This document shows, piece by piece, positions 1 to 5,783 of a DNA stretch of 6,941 nt. Source of the DNA: an uncultured Bacilli bacterium. Its GTDB lineage: Bacteria; Bacillota_I; Bacilli_A; ML615J-28; CAG-313. The stretch lies in the NCBI GenBank assembly GCA_934098295.1, contig CAKONV010000035.1:1-6941 (forward strand), read 5' to 3'. The first letter of the stretch is position 1; every line of letters begins with the position of its first letter. The notes below the pieces were generated by a model. It searched no databases. It was not told where the DNA came from and worked only from the letters and a program-made list of their open reading frames with translations. The position numbers and the translations under genes are program-made.

Positions 1-18
1 ATTATATCATGATATTTT

Positions 19-60
19 ATTATTGGGACATTTTCTAAAATTAATTATTAAGACATTATC
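19..60. repeat. Two-copy 17-bp direct repeat, 25-bp period
   Basis: ATTATTGGGACATTTTC (19-35) and ATTATTAAGACATTATC (44-60) match at 14 of 17 positions and start 25 bp apart. A perfect 12-bp palindrome, ATATCATGATAT, lies just left at 4-15. Short spaced repeats of this type are found as transposase-binding sites at the ends of some insertion sequences and as regulator sites upstream of promoters. No transposase is visible in the window, so the role is unknown. The AT-rich background makes some similarity expected, but the shared GACATTnTC core is less trivial. Confidence 0.45.
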
Positions 61-101
61 ATAAAATAAACACAAAAATCCCTTTTTTTCTTGTCAATCT
101 A

Positions 102-130
102 TTGACATGGTATTTAAAAAGAGGTATAAT
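102..130 (+). promoter_or_regulatory. Consensus sigma-A promoter of the ABC operon
   Basis: A perfect -35 box TTGACA (102-107) and a perfect -10 box TATAAT (125-130) are separated by 17 bp, the optimal distance. They lie 44 bp before the first start codon of the operon. A fully consensus promoter would be strong if free, which fits a gene set held off by a repressor. Confidence 0.9.
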
Positions 131-151
131 TGTATTGTGTTTATAATACAA
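130..151. promoter_or_regulatory. Inverted repeat at the start site, likely regulator operator
   Basis: TTGTATT (130-136) and AATACAA (145-151) are perfect 7-bp inverted arms around an 8-bp centre. The element begins at the last base of the -10 box and covers the expected transcription start, a position where a bound dimer would block transcription. YtrA-type GntR regulators commonly repress their own operon from a palindrome at the promoter, so the regulator encoded at 174-536 is the probable ligand. That assignment is inferred from position. Confidence 0.65.
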
Positions 152-173
152 AAAGGAGAGGGCTAAAATTACT

Positions 174-536
174 ATGTTTAAATTTAGAAATGATTTGCCA
201 ATTTATATACAAATTATGGATTTTATTTTAAAAGACATAATAAGTGGCAGATATAAACCTGGACAACAAATTCCTCCAGTTAGAGAACTAGCAAAGAAGT
301 ATGAGATAAATCCTAATACTTGTCAAAAAGCTGTTTTAGAATTAACGGAAAAAGGATATTTGTACACAGCTTCTACGGCTGGTAGGTATGTTACAAATGA
401 TACTGAAAAGATTGAAAATTACCGCATGGAAATTATGACAAAATTAGTAAAAGATTTTGAGGAAGAAGTCAAAGAATTTAACTTTGATTTAGATGAAATT
501 ATTGAAATAATGAAGAGAGAGGAAGGAAAAAAATAA
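174..536 (+). CDS. YtrA-subfamily GntR transcriptional regulator
   Basis: A 120-residue DNA-binding protein, probably the autorepressor of this operon. Residues 8-75 form the GntR winged helix-turn-helix: PIYIQI opens it, followed by G25-x-Y-x-PG, PPVRELAKKY (34-43), the NPNT recognition-helix motif (46-49), a LTEKGYL helix and an AGRYV wing end (69-73). Only about 45 helical residues follow, too few for a FadR or UTRA ligand domain. This short tail and the linked ABC transporter genes define the YtrA type, which in Bacillus subtilis responds to cell-wall antibiotics. The PPV in place of the more usual PSV is a minor variant. ATG at 174 follows GGAGAGGG (155-162) by 11 nt. The stop overlaps the ATPase start by one base (TAATG), indicating translational coupling. 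The inducer is unknown. Confidence 0.93.
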   Translation: MFKFRNDLPIYIQIMDFILKDIISGRYKPGQQIPPVRELAKKYEINPNTCQKAVLELTEKGYLYTASTAGRYVTNDTEKIENYRMEIMTKLVKDFEEEVKEFNFDLDEIIEIMKREEGKK

Positions 537-1234
537 TGGCTTTAATAGATATTAACGATGTTTCAAAAATTTATGGAAACGAAATAGCCTTAAATCATGT
601 TGATTTAAAAATTGAACCTGGAAAGATTATTGGTTTGTTAGGCCCGAATGGAAGTGGAAAAACAACATTAATTAAACTTATTAATGGTTTGATTCCTCTT
701 ACAAGTGGCGAAATTAAAGTTGATAATCGCCCTGTTGGTATTGAATCAAAAAAAATAATCTCTTATTTACCAGAACGCACCTATCTAGACCCTAATATGT
801 CTGTTATAGAATGTATGAACTTTTTTAAAGATTTTTATGAAGATTTTGATTTAGATCGTGCTTATGAACTTGTAAGCAAGTTAGATATTAATCTTAATAA
901 AAAGCTTAGTACTTTATCAAAAGGAACCAAGGAAAAAGTTCAATTAATTTTAGTAATGTCAAGAAGAGCTAAAGTATATATTCTTGATGAACCAATTGCT
1001 GGTGTTGACCCTGCTGCCCGTGATTATATTTTGGATATTATCATGAATAATTTTAATGAAGGTTCAACCCTTATAATATGTACTCATTTGATTTCAGATA
1101 TTGAAAAAATATTAGATGAAGTTGTATTCTTAAAAAAAGGTAGAGTAATGTTACAAGACACCGCCGATAGTGTTCGTGCTAAGTATAGTGGTTCAATTGA
1201 CCAAGCATTTAGGGAGGTATTCAGATGTTTTTAA
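536..1234 (+). CDS. ABC transporter ATP-binding protein
   Basis: A 232-residue cytoplasmic ATPase that powers the permease encoded next. Motifs in order: Walker A GPNGSGKT (36-43), a Q-loop region YLPER (77-81) with glutamate at the usual glutamine position, a divergent signature LSKGT (127-131) in place of LSGGQ, Walker B VYILDEP (147-153), D-loop AGVD (155-158) and switch histidine H184 in CTH. The Q-to-E and LSKG variants are, to my knowledge, common in the YtrB/NatA-like export ATPases, so the protein should be active. It has the normal length for one nucleotide-binding domain and presumably acts as a dimer. GGAAGGA (521-527) lies 8 nt before the ATG, and the start shares one base with the regulator stop. 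The end overlaps the permease by 10 nt. The transported substrate cannot be deduced. Confidence 0.95.
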   Translation: MALIDINDVSKIYGNEIALNHVDLKIEPGKIIGLLGPNGSGKTTLIKLINGLIPLTSGEIKVDNRPVGIESKKIISYLPERTYLDPNMSVIECMNFFKDFYEDFDLDRAYELVSKLDINLNKKLSTLSKGTKEKVQLILVMSRRAKVYILDEPIAGVDPAARDYILDIIMNNFNEGSTLIICTHLISDIEKILDEVVFLKKGRVMLQDTADSVRAKYSGSIDQAFREVFRCF

Positions 1235-2004
1235 AATTATTTAAATATGATTTTTTATCAGTATTTAAAAAATTGGTATTTTATTATATTGTTCTATTTA
1301 GTTCTGCTATTATTGCTAAAATTTTGTATTATTTATTTGTAAATACAAAATGGCAATTGGCAATACAGCTACCAACTGAAATCTTTTTCCTTGCAGTAGG
1401 ATTTGGAAATGTGGCTACAGTTATTCTATGCATGATTAGATATTATAAAAACATGTTATCCGATGAAGGATATTTAACACATACGCTTCCAGTTAAAAAA
1501 AGTAGTATTTTATTATCTAAATTACTTGTTACGCTAGTTTCCGAATTGATAACAATACTTGCTATAATGGTTAGCCTTTTAATTTATTCTCCTGATATTT
1601 ATGTTGAAATTGTGAAGGCCGTATCACAGCTATTTGTAAATATTGAAATTAATGAACTAATAGAAGTTATATATGTAATGATTCTTTTTGGAATAATTGT
1701 TGTTCTTCTAGGAATATTTGAAGTAACATTAGTTGCTATGTGCTTATCTTTAGGTGCCACCTTTAATAAAAGTAAAGTAACAAAAGCTATCTTGATATAT
1801 ATAGGAATTTCTATGGGTTTATCTATTTTTGTTAGTTTCTTCGTAACTTCTATCATAATTAATATTGTAGCACCAGGCATAGAATATGGTATGGGTGTTG
1901 TTTATTTAGGATTATGGATATTTATTTTTGTAGAAATAATCGGTATAATCGCAACCTATATTATCAATTTACAAGTGCTTAAAAATAAATTAAATCTAGA
2001 ATAG
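1225..2004 (+). CDS. ABC transporter permease, six membrane helices
   Basis: A 259-residue integral membrane protein, the probable channel partner of the upstream ATPase. Hydrophobic segments appear at about residues 17-39, 53-71, 97-121, 147-177, 186-214 and 223-249, suggesting six helices. The cytoplasmic motif MLSDEGYLTHTLPV (77-90) after helix 2 is a hallmark I associate with permeases of GntR-linked ABC modules in Clostridia, and it probably contacts the ATPase. With only one permease gene here, a homodimer is the simplest architecture. AGGGAGGT (1211-1218) sits 6 nt before the ATG inside the ATPase gene, and the 10-nt overlap supports coupled synthesis. No extracytoplasmic substrate-binding protein of importer type is present, which favours export or a sensing/defence role. 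Substrate unknown. Confidence 0.88.
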   Translation: MFLKLFKYDFLSVFKKLVFYYIVLFSSAIIAKILYYLFVNTKWQLAIQLPTEIFFLAVGFGNVATVILCMIRYYKNMLSDEGYLTHTLPVKKSSILLSKLLVTLVSELITILAIMVSLLIYSPDIYVEIVKAVSQLFVNIEINELIEVIYVMILFGIIVVLLGIFEVTLVAMCLSLGATFNKSKVTKAILIYIGISMGLSIFVSFFVTSIIINIVAPGIEYGMGVVYLGLWIFIFVEIIGIIATYIINLQVLKNKLNLE

Positions 2005-2017
2005 GAATGAAAAAAGA

Positions 2018-2485
2018 ATGAATCGCTTTTTAAAATATTTTACCCTAATAAACGTGATACTATTAATTTTAATTTTCTTACCTTCTTGTGGATTAAAACA
2101 AATTGAAGATAAAAATGGTGAAGATGATTATTCTTTAGCTGTATTAACTGACGAAGACTTGACTAAGGGCATGAAATCTTTTGTTTCAGTTGGTTCAGCA
2201 ACTTATGAAAAAGGTGATACTACCACTATAAAAGTAAATAAAATGTCAGGCGTTAGAGAATTAAAGAAGATAAATGCTAAAGGAAATAGTTATAAAATTA
2301 GCACTAAAATTAATGTAACTAGTGGTAATCTAAAAGTCGTAGTCGTTTGTGATAAAAAGATTGTAAAAGAATTTTCATTTGGTGAAGATTATTTTGAAAT
2401 TGAAAACTCTTTAGGTAGTTATAAAATTGTAATTGGTGCTGAATCGGCTAAATTTGATTTAGTTTACACTGTTGTTAAAAAATAA
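2018..2485 (+). CDS. Small lipoprotein, function unknown
   Basis: A 155-residue predicted lipoprotein. Its N-terminus has basic residues R3 and K6, a hydrophobic stretch (about 8-21) and the lipobox L-P-S-C, with C24 as the lipidated cysteine, so it should be anchored outside the cytoplasmic membrane. An acidic linker (about 28-48) precedes a region of alternating hydrophobic strands to the C-terminus, including a GSYKIVIG stretch, suggesting a small beta-sandwich. I recognise no enzyme motif and cannot assign a family. It starts 13 nt after the permease stop; the ribosome site is modest (AGGA, 2003-2006, 11 nt from the ATG). Its place in a regulator-ATPase-permease operon suggests an accessory or sensor subunit of the transporter, though at 155 residues it is too small for a classic solute-binding protein. 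Confidence 0.85.
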   Translation: MNRFLKYFTLINVILLILIFLPSCGLKQIEDKNGEDDYSLAVLTDEDLTKGMKSFVSVGSATYEKGDTTTIKVNKMSGVRELKKINAKGNSYKISTKINVTSGNLKVVVVCDKKIVKEFSFGEDYFEIENSLGSYKIVIGAESAKFDLVYTVVKK

Positions 2486-2488
2486 CAT

Positions 2489-2998
2489 ATGAAAATTCTT
2501 GTAGCATCAGACATTCATGGAAATAGTGATAAGTTTTCAAAAGTAATATCTTTCTTTAAAGATGAAAACTTAGACAAAATAATTATATTAGGAGATATAT
2601 TTAATTATTATCAAACCACTAGTGATTTAGAAATAAGTAAAATGCTTTTTTCGGTAGCTCCTAAATTAGAAATTGTAAGAGGCAATTGTGATAAAGATGA
2701 AGATGAACAAATGATGCCAATGGGCTTTAAAACATATCATATTGAAGAGATCAATAATCATAAGATAATGTTTTTCCATGGCGATAAATATATAACTAAT
2801 GATGCTGGTTGTGATATTTTTTGTTCTGGACATACACACGTTGCAAAAATAATAAAAAATGAAAACAAAATAATGATAAATCCTGGTTCGGTTTCAAGAC
2901 CTAGGGATGGTTCTATTGGTAGTTTTTTAGTTATTGGCGATAAAGTAATTACGATTTTTGATTTAAATTATCGAATTATAAATGAATCATTTTATTAA
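2489..2998 (+). CDS. YfcE/MJ0936-family metallophosphoesterase
   Basis: A 169-residue cytoplasmic phosphodiesterase of the calcineurin-like fold, which uses two metal ions. The metal-binding set is complete: D8 and H10 in SDIHG, D36 in GDIFN, N66 in RGNCD, H97 in HGD, and H115 and H117 in SGHTH, followed by the family motif INPGSVSRPRDG (130-141). The GDIFN and RGNCD blocks resemble E. coli YfcE, which cleaves artificial phosphodiesters and has an uncertain natural substrate. At 169 residues it is slightly compact, with shortened segments between D36 and N66 and between H97 and H115. It starts only 3 nt after the lipoprotein stop and no Shine-Dalgarno sequence is visible, so expression probably relies on coupling. 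It ends the operon just before a hairpin terminator. A link to the transporter is not shown. Confidence 0.92.
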   Translation: MKILVASDIHGNSDKFSKVISFFKDENLDKIIILGDIFNYYQTTSDLEISKMLFSVAPKLEIVRGNCDKDEDEQMMPMGFKTYHIEEINNHKIMFFHGDKYITNDAGCDIFCSGHTHVAKIIKNENKIMINPGSVSRPRDGSIGSFLVIGDKVITIFDLNYRIINESFY

Positions 2999-3001
2999 AA
3001 C

Positions 3002-3028
3002 AAAGTGCCACTAATTTGGCACTTTTTT
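3002..3028 (+). terminator. Intrinsic terminator of the five-gene ABC operon
   Basis: A perfect 9-bp stem, AAAGTGCCA (3002-3010) with TGGCACTTT (3017-3025), encloses a CTAATT loop and runs into a T tract (3023-3028). It begins 4 nt after the phosphodiesterase stop and closes the first transcription unit. Confidence 0.93.
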
Positions 3029-3062
3029 AAAATTTGAAATAAAAATAAAAATTACAAATAGA

Positions 3063-3091
3063 TTGAATATAATTTTTAATTGTGGTATAAT
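3063..3091 (+). promoter_or_regulatory. Extended -10 promoter of ackA
   Basis: The -35 box TTGAAT (3063-3068) is separated by 17 bp from a perfect TATAAT (3086-3091), which is preceded by TGG giving a TGn extended -10 element. It lies 41 nt before the ackA start, downstream of the previous terminator, so ackA and probably ftsZ start their transcript here. Confidence 0.85.
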
Positions 3092-3132
3092 AGATAAGAA
3101 GTAAGATTGATTGTAAATATGGAGGAAAAAAC

Positions 3133-4350
3133 ATGAGTAAAATAATGTCAGTAAATGCTGGAAGTTCTTCATTAAAGTTCCAACTATTAGAAATGACTAA
3201 AAGTAAAGAAGAGGTAATAACAGAAGGACAATTTGAAAAAATTGGTTTACCTGATCCTAATTTTAAAATCAAATTTAATGGTAAAAAAGAAGAACATGTT
3301 GTTCCTCAAGTAAAAGACCATGCTGATGCGGTAGCCATCTTATTAGATGCTTTAGTATCAATGAAAATAGTAAAAGATTTAAAAGAAATTAAAGGTGTAG
3401 GTCATCGTGTTTTACACTGTGGTGAAAAGTACAATGATTCCGTTATTATGGATGATACTTCCATTGCGGTTGTAGAATCTGTATGTGATTTAGGCCCTTT
3501 ACATAACCCTGCAAACCTTATTGGTATAAGAGCATTTATGAAGGCTTTGCCTGGTGTTGTTAACGTTGGCGTTTTTGATACATCATTTCATTTAACAATG
3601 CCTGATGAAGCTTATATGTATGCTGTTCCTTATGAATGGTATGAAAAGTATTCAGTTCGTAAATATGGTTTCCACGGTACAAGTCATAAGTATGTTTCTT
3701 TAGAAGCTGCTAAAATGTTAGGAAAAAAGAGCGAAGATGTTCGTCTTATCACTTGCCACATTGGTAATGGTGCAAGTTGTGCTGCTGTAAAATACGGCAA
3801 AGTAGTAGATACATCTATGGGATTAACACCACTTGATGGGCTAGTAATGGGTACACGTAGTGGAACTATTGACCCCGCTGTAATTCAATTCATTTGTAAA
3901 CATGAAAATTTAACTGTTGAAGAAGTAACTGATATCTTAAATAAAAAGTCTGGATTTAAAGGCTTTACTGGTAATAGTGATGCTCGTGCTGTAAGAGAAA
4001 TGAAAGAACAAGGTAATTATCGTGCTGACTTAATTTTAAGAATGCAAGAAAAGAAGATATGTGATTATATTGGTAGTTACTATGTTTATATGGGCGGTGC
4101 CGATGCTATTATTTTCACAGCTGGTATTGGTGAAAACTCTTGTGAAACAAGAGAAAATGTATGTAATAGAATTAGCGAAGCTTTAGGCGTTAAGATTGAT
4201 AACGAGCTAAATGCTAAGTGCGTTCGCGGAGTTGGTGGTATAATTAGTACACCAGATTCTAAAATTAAGGTTCTTGTAATACCTACTAATGAAGAATTAA
4301 TGATTGCACGTGATGTTATTCGTGTAGGAAAAGTTGAATTAGAGGATTAG
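3133..4350 (+). CDS. ackA: Acetate kinase
   Basis: A 405-residue cytoplasmic enzyme interconverting acetyl phosphate plus ADP with acetate plus ATP, the ATP-yielding end of acetate fermentation. Family motifs are complete: VNAGSSSLK (7-15) with N8, HRV with R92, VFDTSFH with catalytic D149, YGFHGTSH with H181, HIGNGAS with H209, GTRSGTIDP with R242, the TAGIGENS nucleotide loop (329-336) and metal-binding PTNEE near 384-388. The segment at about 272-287 reads GFKGFTGNSDAR where many homologues have a GISG-SSD-R pattern, a small lineage variant away from the catalytic residues. GGAGG (3121-3125) is 7 nt before the ATG, supporting this start. The usual partner gene pta is not in the window; ftsZ follows 41 nt downstream with no terminator between. 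Confidence 0.98.
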   Translation: MSKIMSVNAGSSSLKFQLLEMTKSKEEVITEGQFEKIGLPDPNFKIKFNGKKEEHVVPQVKDHADAVAILLDALVSMKIVKDLKEIKGVGHRVLHCGEKYNDSVIMDDTSIAVVESVCDLGPLHNPANLIGIRAFMKALPGVVNVGVFDTSFHLTMPDEAYMYAVPYEWYEKYSVRKYGFHGTSHKYVSLEAAKMLGKKSEDVRLITCHIGNGASCAAVKYGKVVDTSMGLTPLDGLVMGTRSGTIDPAVIQFICKHENLTVEEVTDILNKKSGFKGFTGNSDARAVREMKEQGNYRADLILRMQEKKICDYIGSYYVYMGGADAIIFTAGIGENSCETRENVCNRISEALGVKIDNELNAKCVRGVGGIISTPDSKIKVLVIPTNEELMIARDVIRVGKVELED

Positions 4351-4391
4351 AAACAATAAAGATAATAAAAAAATAAAAGGAGGATTAAGCT

Positions 4392-5492
4392 ATGGATGAA
4401 CATGAAGAAATGTTTACGGCGAAACCAGTTTTAAAGGTCATTGGCGTAGGTGGCGGCGGTGGTAATGCTGTTAATCGTATGATTGAAAATGATTTAAAAG
4501 GTGTCGAATATATCGTTATTAATACTGATTGCCAAGTTTTACGCTTGTCTAAGGCTGAAACTCGTATTCAAATTGGCAAAAAGTTAACAAAAGGATTAGG
4601 AGCTGGAGCTTCACCAGAAATTGGTAAGCAAGCTGCTTTAGAAGATATTGAAGAAATAAAAAGAGCTACAGAAGGTGCTGATTTAGTATTCATAACTGCC
4701 GGAATGGGTGGTGGAACGGGAACTGGAGCGGCTCCTGTTGTTGCTCAATGTGCAAAAGAAAGTGGTGCTGTTGTCGTTGGTATTGTAACAAAACCTTTTG
4801 GTTTTGAAGGAAAGCGAAGAATGCAACAAGCATTGGAAGGAATCGAAGAAATGCGTCCATACACGGATACGTTAATCATCGTTCCTAACGATAAATTATT
4901 AGATGTAATTGGTACTAACACTACATATTTAGAAGCATTTAGCGAAGCTGATAATGTTTTGCGTAGAGGTGTCCAAGGCATATCTGATATTATTTCTTTA
5001 CCAGGATTAATAAATGTTGACTTTGCTGACGTTAAAACCGTCTTGAAAAATAAGGGTACAGCTTTAATGGGTATCGGTATTGCCTCAGGTCCTAATAGAG
5101 CTGTAGAAGCTGCTAGAATGGCAATTCAAAGCCCTCTACTAGAAATAGATATTAATGGTGCTACAGATGCTATTGTTCAAATAACTAGTGATGCTGATAT
5201 AACAATGAAAGAAATTGAAGATGTTATATCAGAAATTAGAAACGCATCATCAACGGAAATAGATATCATTCATGGAACAGGATTTAATCTAGATTTGAAT
5301 GGTGAAGTTGTTGTTACGGTAATTGCGACAGGATTTGATAAGCATGAAGAAGCTTCTCCTTCAAAAGAGAATACTGTAGTTGAAAACGATGTAAAGCCTA
5401 CCCCAAGAGTTGAAGGTGGCACTACGGATGAAAGAAAAAATAAAGACAAGGAAACAAAAGTTCCAAGTTGGTTACAAAACCGTTTTCGTTAG
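4392..5492 (+). CDS. ftsZ: Cell division GTPase FtsZ
   Basis: A 366-residue tubulin-like GTPase that polymerises into the division ring at mid-cell. The GTP-binding core is complete: VGGGGGNAVNR (19-29), the tubulin signature GGGTGTG (106-112), PNDKLL (165-170) and the T7 loop NVDFAD (208-213) whose D210 and D213 promote hydrolysis of GTP on the next subunit. The GTPase and C-terminal domains end near residue 317. A charged linker of about 38 residues follows, then the conserved tail VPSWLQNRFR (357-366), which binds partners such as FtsA or SepF; tryptophan replaces the usual phenylalanine. AAGGAGG (4377-4383) lies 8 nt before the ATG. None of the usual neighbours (ftsA, ftsQ, mur genes) is present; ackA is upstream and probably shares the transcript. 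A bidirectional terminator follows directly. Confidence 0.98.
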   Translation: MDEHEEMFTAKPVLKVIGVGGGGGNAVNRMIENDLKGVEYIVINTDCQVLRLSKAETRIQIGKKLTKGLGAGASPEIGKQAALEDIEEIKRATEGADLVFITAGMGGGTGTGAAPVVAQCAKESGAVVVGIVTKPFGFEGKRRMQQALEGIEEMRPYTDTLIIVPNDKLLDVIGTNTTYLEAFSEADNVLRRGVQGISDIISLPGLINVDFADVKTVLKNKGTALMGIGIASGPNRAVEAARMAIQSPLLEIDINGATDAIVQITSDADITMKEIEDVISEIRNASSTEIDIIHGTGFNLDLNGEVVVTVIATGFDKHEEASPSKENTVVENDVKPTPRVEGGTTDERKNKDKETKVPSWLQNRFR

Positions 5493-5495
5493 ATA

Positions 5496-5527
5496 AAAAA
5501 GATGATGAATATGCTCATCATCTTTTT
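5496..5527. terminator. Bidirectional terminator between ftsZ and a convergent small ORF
   Basis: GATGATGA (5501-5508) pairs perfectly with TCATCATC (5515-5522) around an ATATGC loop. The stem is flanked by an A run on the left (5495-5500) and a T run on the right (5523-5527), which lengthen the stem and give a U tract on either strand. It starts 4 nt after the ftsZ stop. On the minus strand it terminates the convergent ORF, whose TGA stop lies inside the right arm. Confidence 0.88.
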
Positions 5528-5676
5528 ATTTCGGATTTCTCATTATCCTTTTTTTCGCTTTCAATATCTGAACTAATTTCTACTCTCATCATTTCTTGAT
5601 CGCGATAGTAATAATCGTTGTTATCAGTTATCGGTTTATTACTAACAGCCATTTTAATTTTCTTCTTTTTGATCAT
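5518..5676 (-). CDS. Hypothetical 52-residue charged protein
   Basis: A small minus-strand ORF not recognisable as any family. It begins MIKKKKIKMAV, continues through a tyrosine patch DYYYRD (21-26), and ends in a lysine/glutamate-rich tail. It has no hydrophobic segment, no cysteine and no metal motif, so it is probably a soluble, largely flexible, highly charged peptide. Support for being real: GAGGT on the minus strand (5690-5686) lies about 10 nt before the ATG, the ORF fills the whole ftsZ-reductase gap, tandem TGA stops fall in a terminator that works in its direction, and a TATAAT lies upstream on the same strand. A second ATG at codon 9 is possible but has no better ribosome site. 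Against: short length and no homology evidence available here. Confidence 0.65.
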   Translation of the reverse strand: MIKKKKIKMAVSNKPITDNNDYYYRDQEMMRVEISSDIESEKKDNEKSEIKR

Positions 5677-5728
5677 ATAATTATTACCTCGTAAAAATTA
5701 CATTAATAGTATTAACAATAAAATAAAT

Positions 5729-5757
5729 ATTATACATTTTTGTATAAAATATGATAT
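5729..5757 (-). promoter_or_regulatory. Possible promoter of the small minus-strand ORF
   Basis: On the minus strand a TATAAT (5734-5729) stands 53 nt before the ATG at 5676. The hexamer 17 bp upstream (5757-5752, ATATCA) matches TTGACA at only 3 of 6 positions, so the -35 is poor. In such AT-rich DNA a lone TATAAT is weak evidence. Confidence 0.35.
5730..5747. promoter_or_regulatory. 18-bp palindrome in the divergent control region
   Basis: TTATACATTTTTGTATAA is a perfect inverted repeat with 7-bp arms and a TTTT centre. It overlaps the candidate -10 of the minus-strand ORF and the candidate -35 of the reductase promoter, so a dimeric regulator bound here could control both. The 7-4-7 geometry resembles that of Rex operators, but the half-site TTATACA does not match the Rex half-site TTGTTAA/TTGTGAA. 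The binding protein is unknown. Confidence 0.5.
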
Positions 5758-5760
5758 AAT
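5731..5760 (+). promoter_or_regulatory. Extended -10 promoter of the aldo/keto reductase gene
   Basis: A perfect TATAAT (5755-5760) is preceded by TGA, forming a TGn extended -10. A weak -35 TATACA (5731-5736, 4 of 6 matches) is 18 bp upstream. The box lies 23 nt before the start codon, leaving a short leader that carries AAGGAGA (5768-5774). Confidence 0.7.
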
Positions 5761-5783
5761 AGTTAATAAGGAGAATTTTCTAT

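Noticed and set aside
536..1234. ATPase suspected inactive because of LSKGT and YLPE instead of LSGGQ and a Q-loop glutamine
   Set aside because: Walker A, Walker B glutamate, D-loop and switch histidine are intact, and these variants are usual in YtrB/NatA-like exporters.
1599..1880. 93-codon minus-strand ORF inside the permease gene
   Set aside because: It lies wholly within a convincing membrane protein gene, has a composition mirroring the opposite strand and no ribosome site or domain.
3027..3272. 81-codon minus-strand ORF across the ackA promoter and start
   Set aside because: It overlaps the promoter, ribosome site and first codons of ackA, and shows no family resemblance.
4334..4366. 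Possible ftsZ promoter: TTGAAT at 4334-4339 and GATAAT at 4361-4366
   Set aside because: The spacer is 21 bp, too long for sigma-A, and the 17-bp alternative TAAAGA is a poor -10. Not called, although a weak start cannot be excluded.
4745..4981. 78-codon minus-strand ORF inside ftsZ
   Set aside because: Shadow of a highly conserved coding region; no independent start signal or recognisable product.
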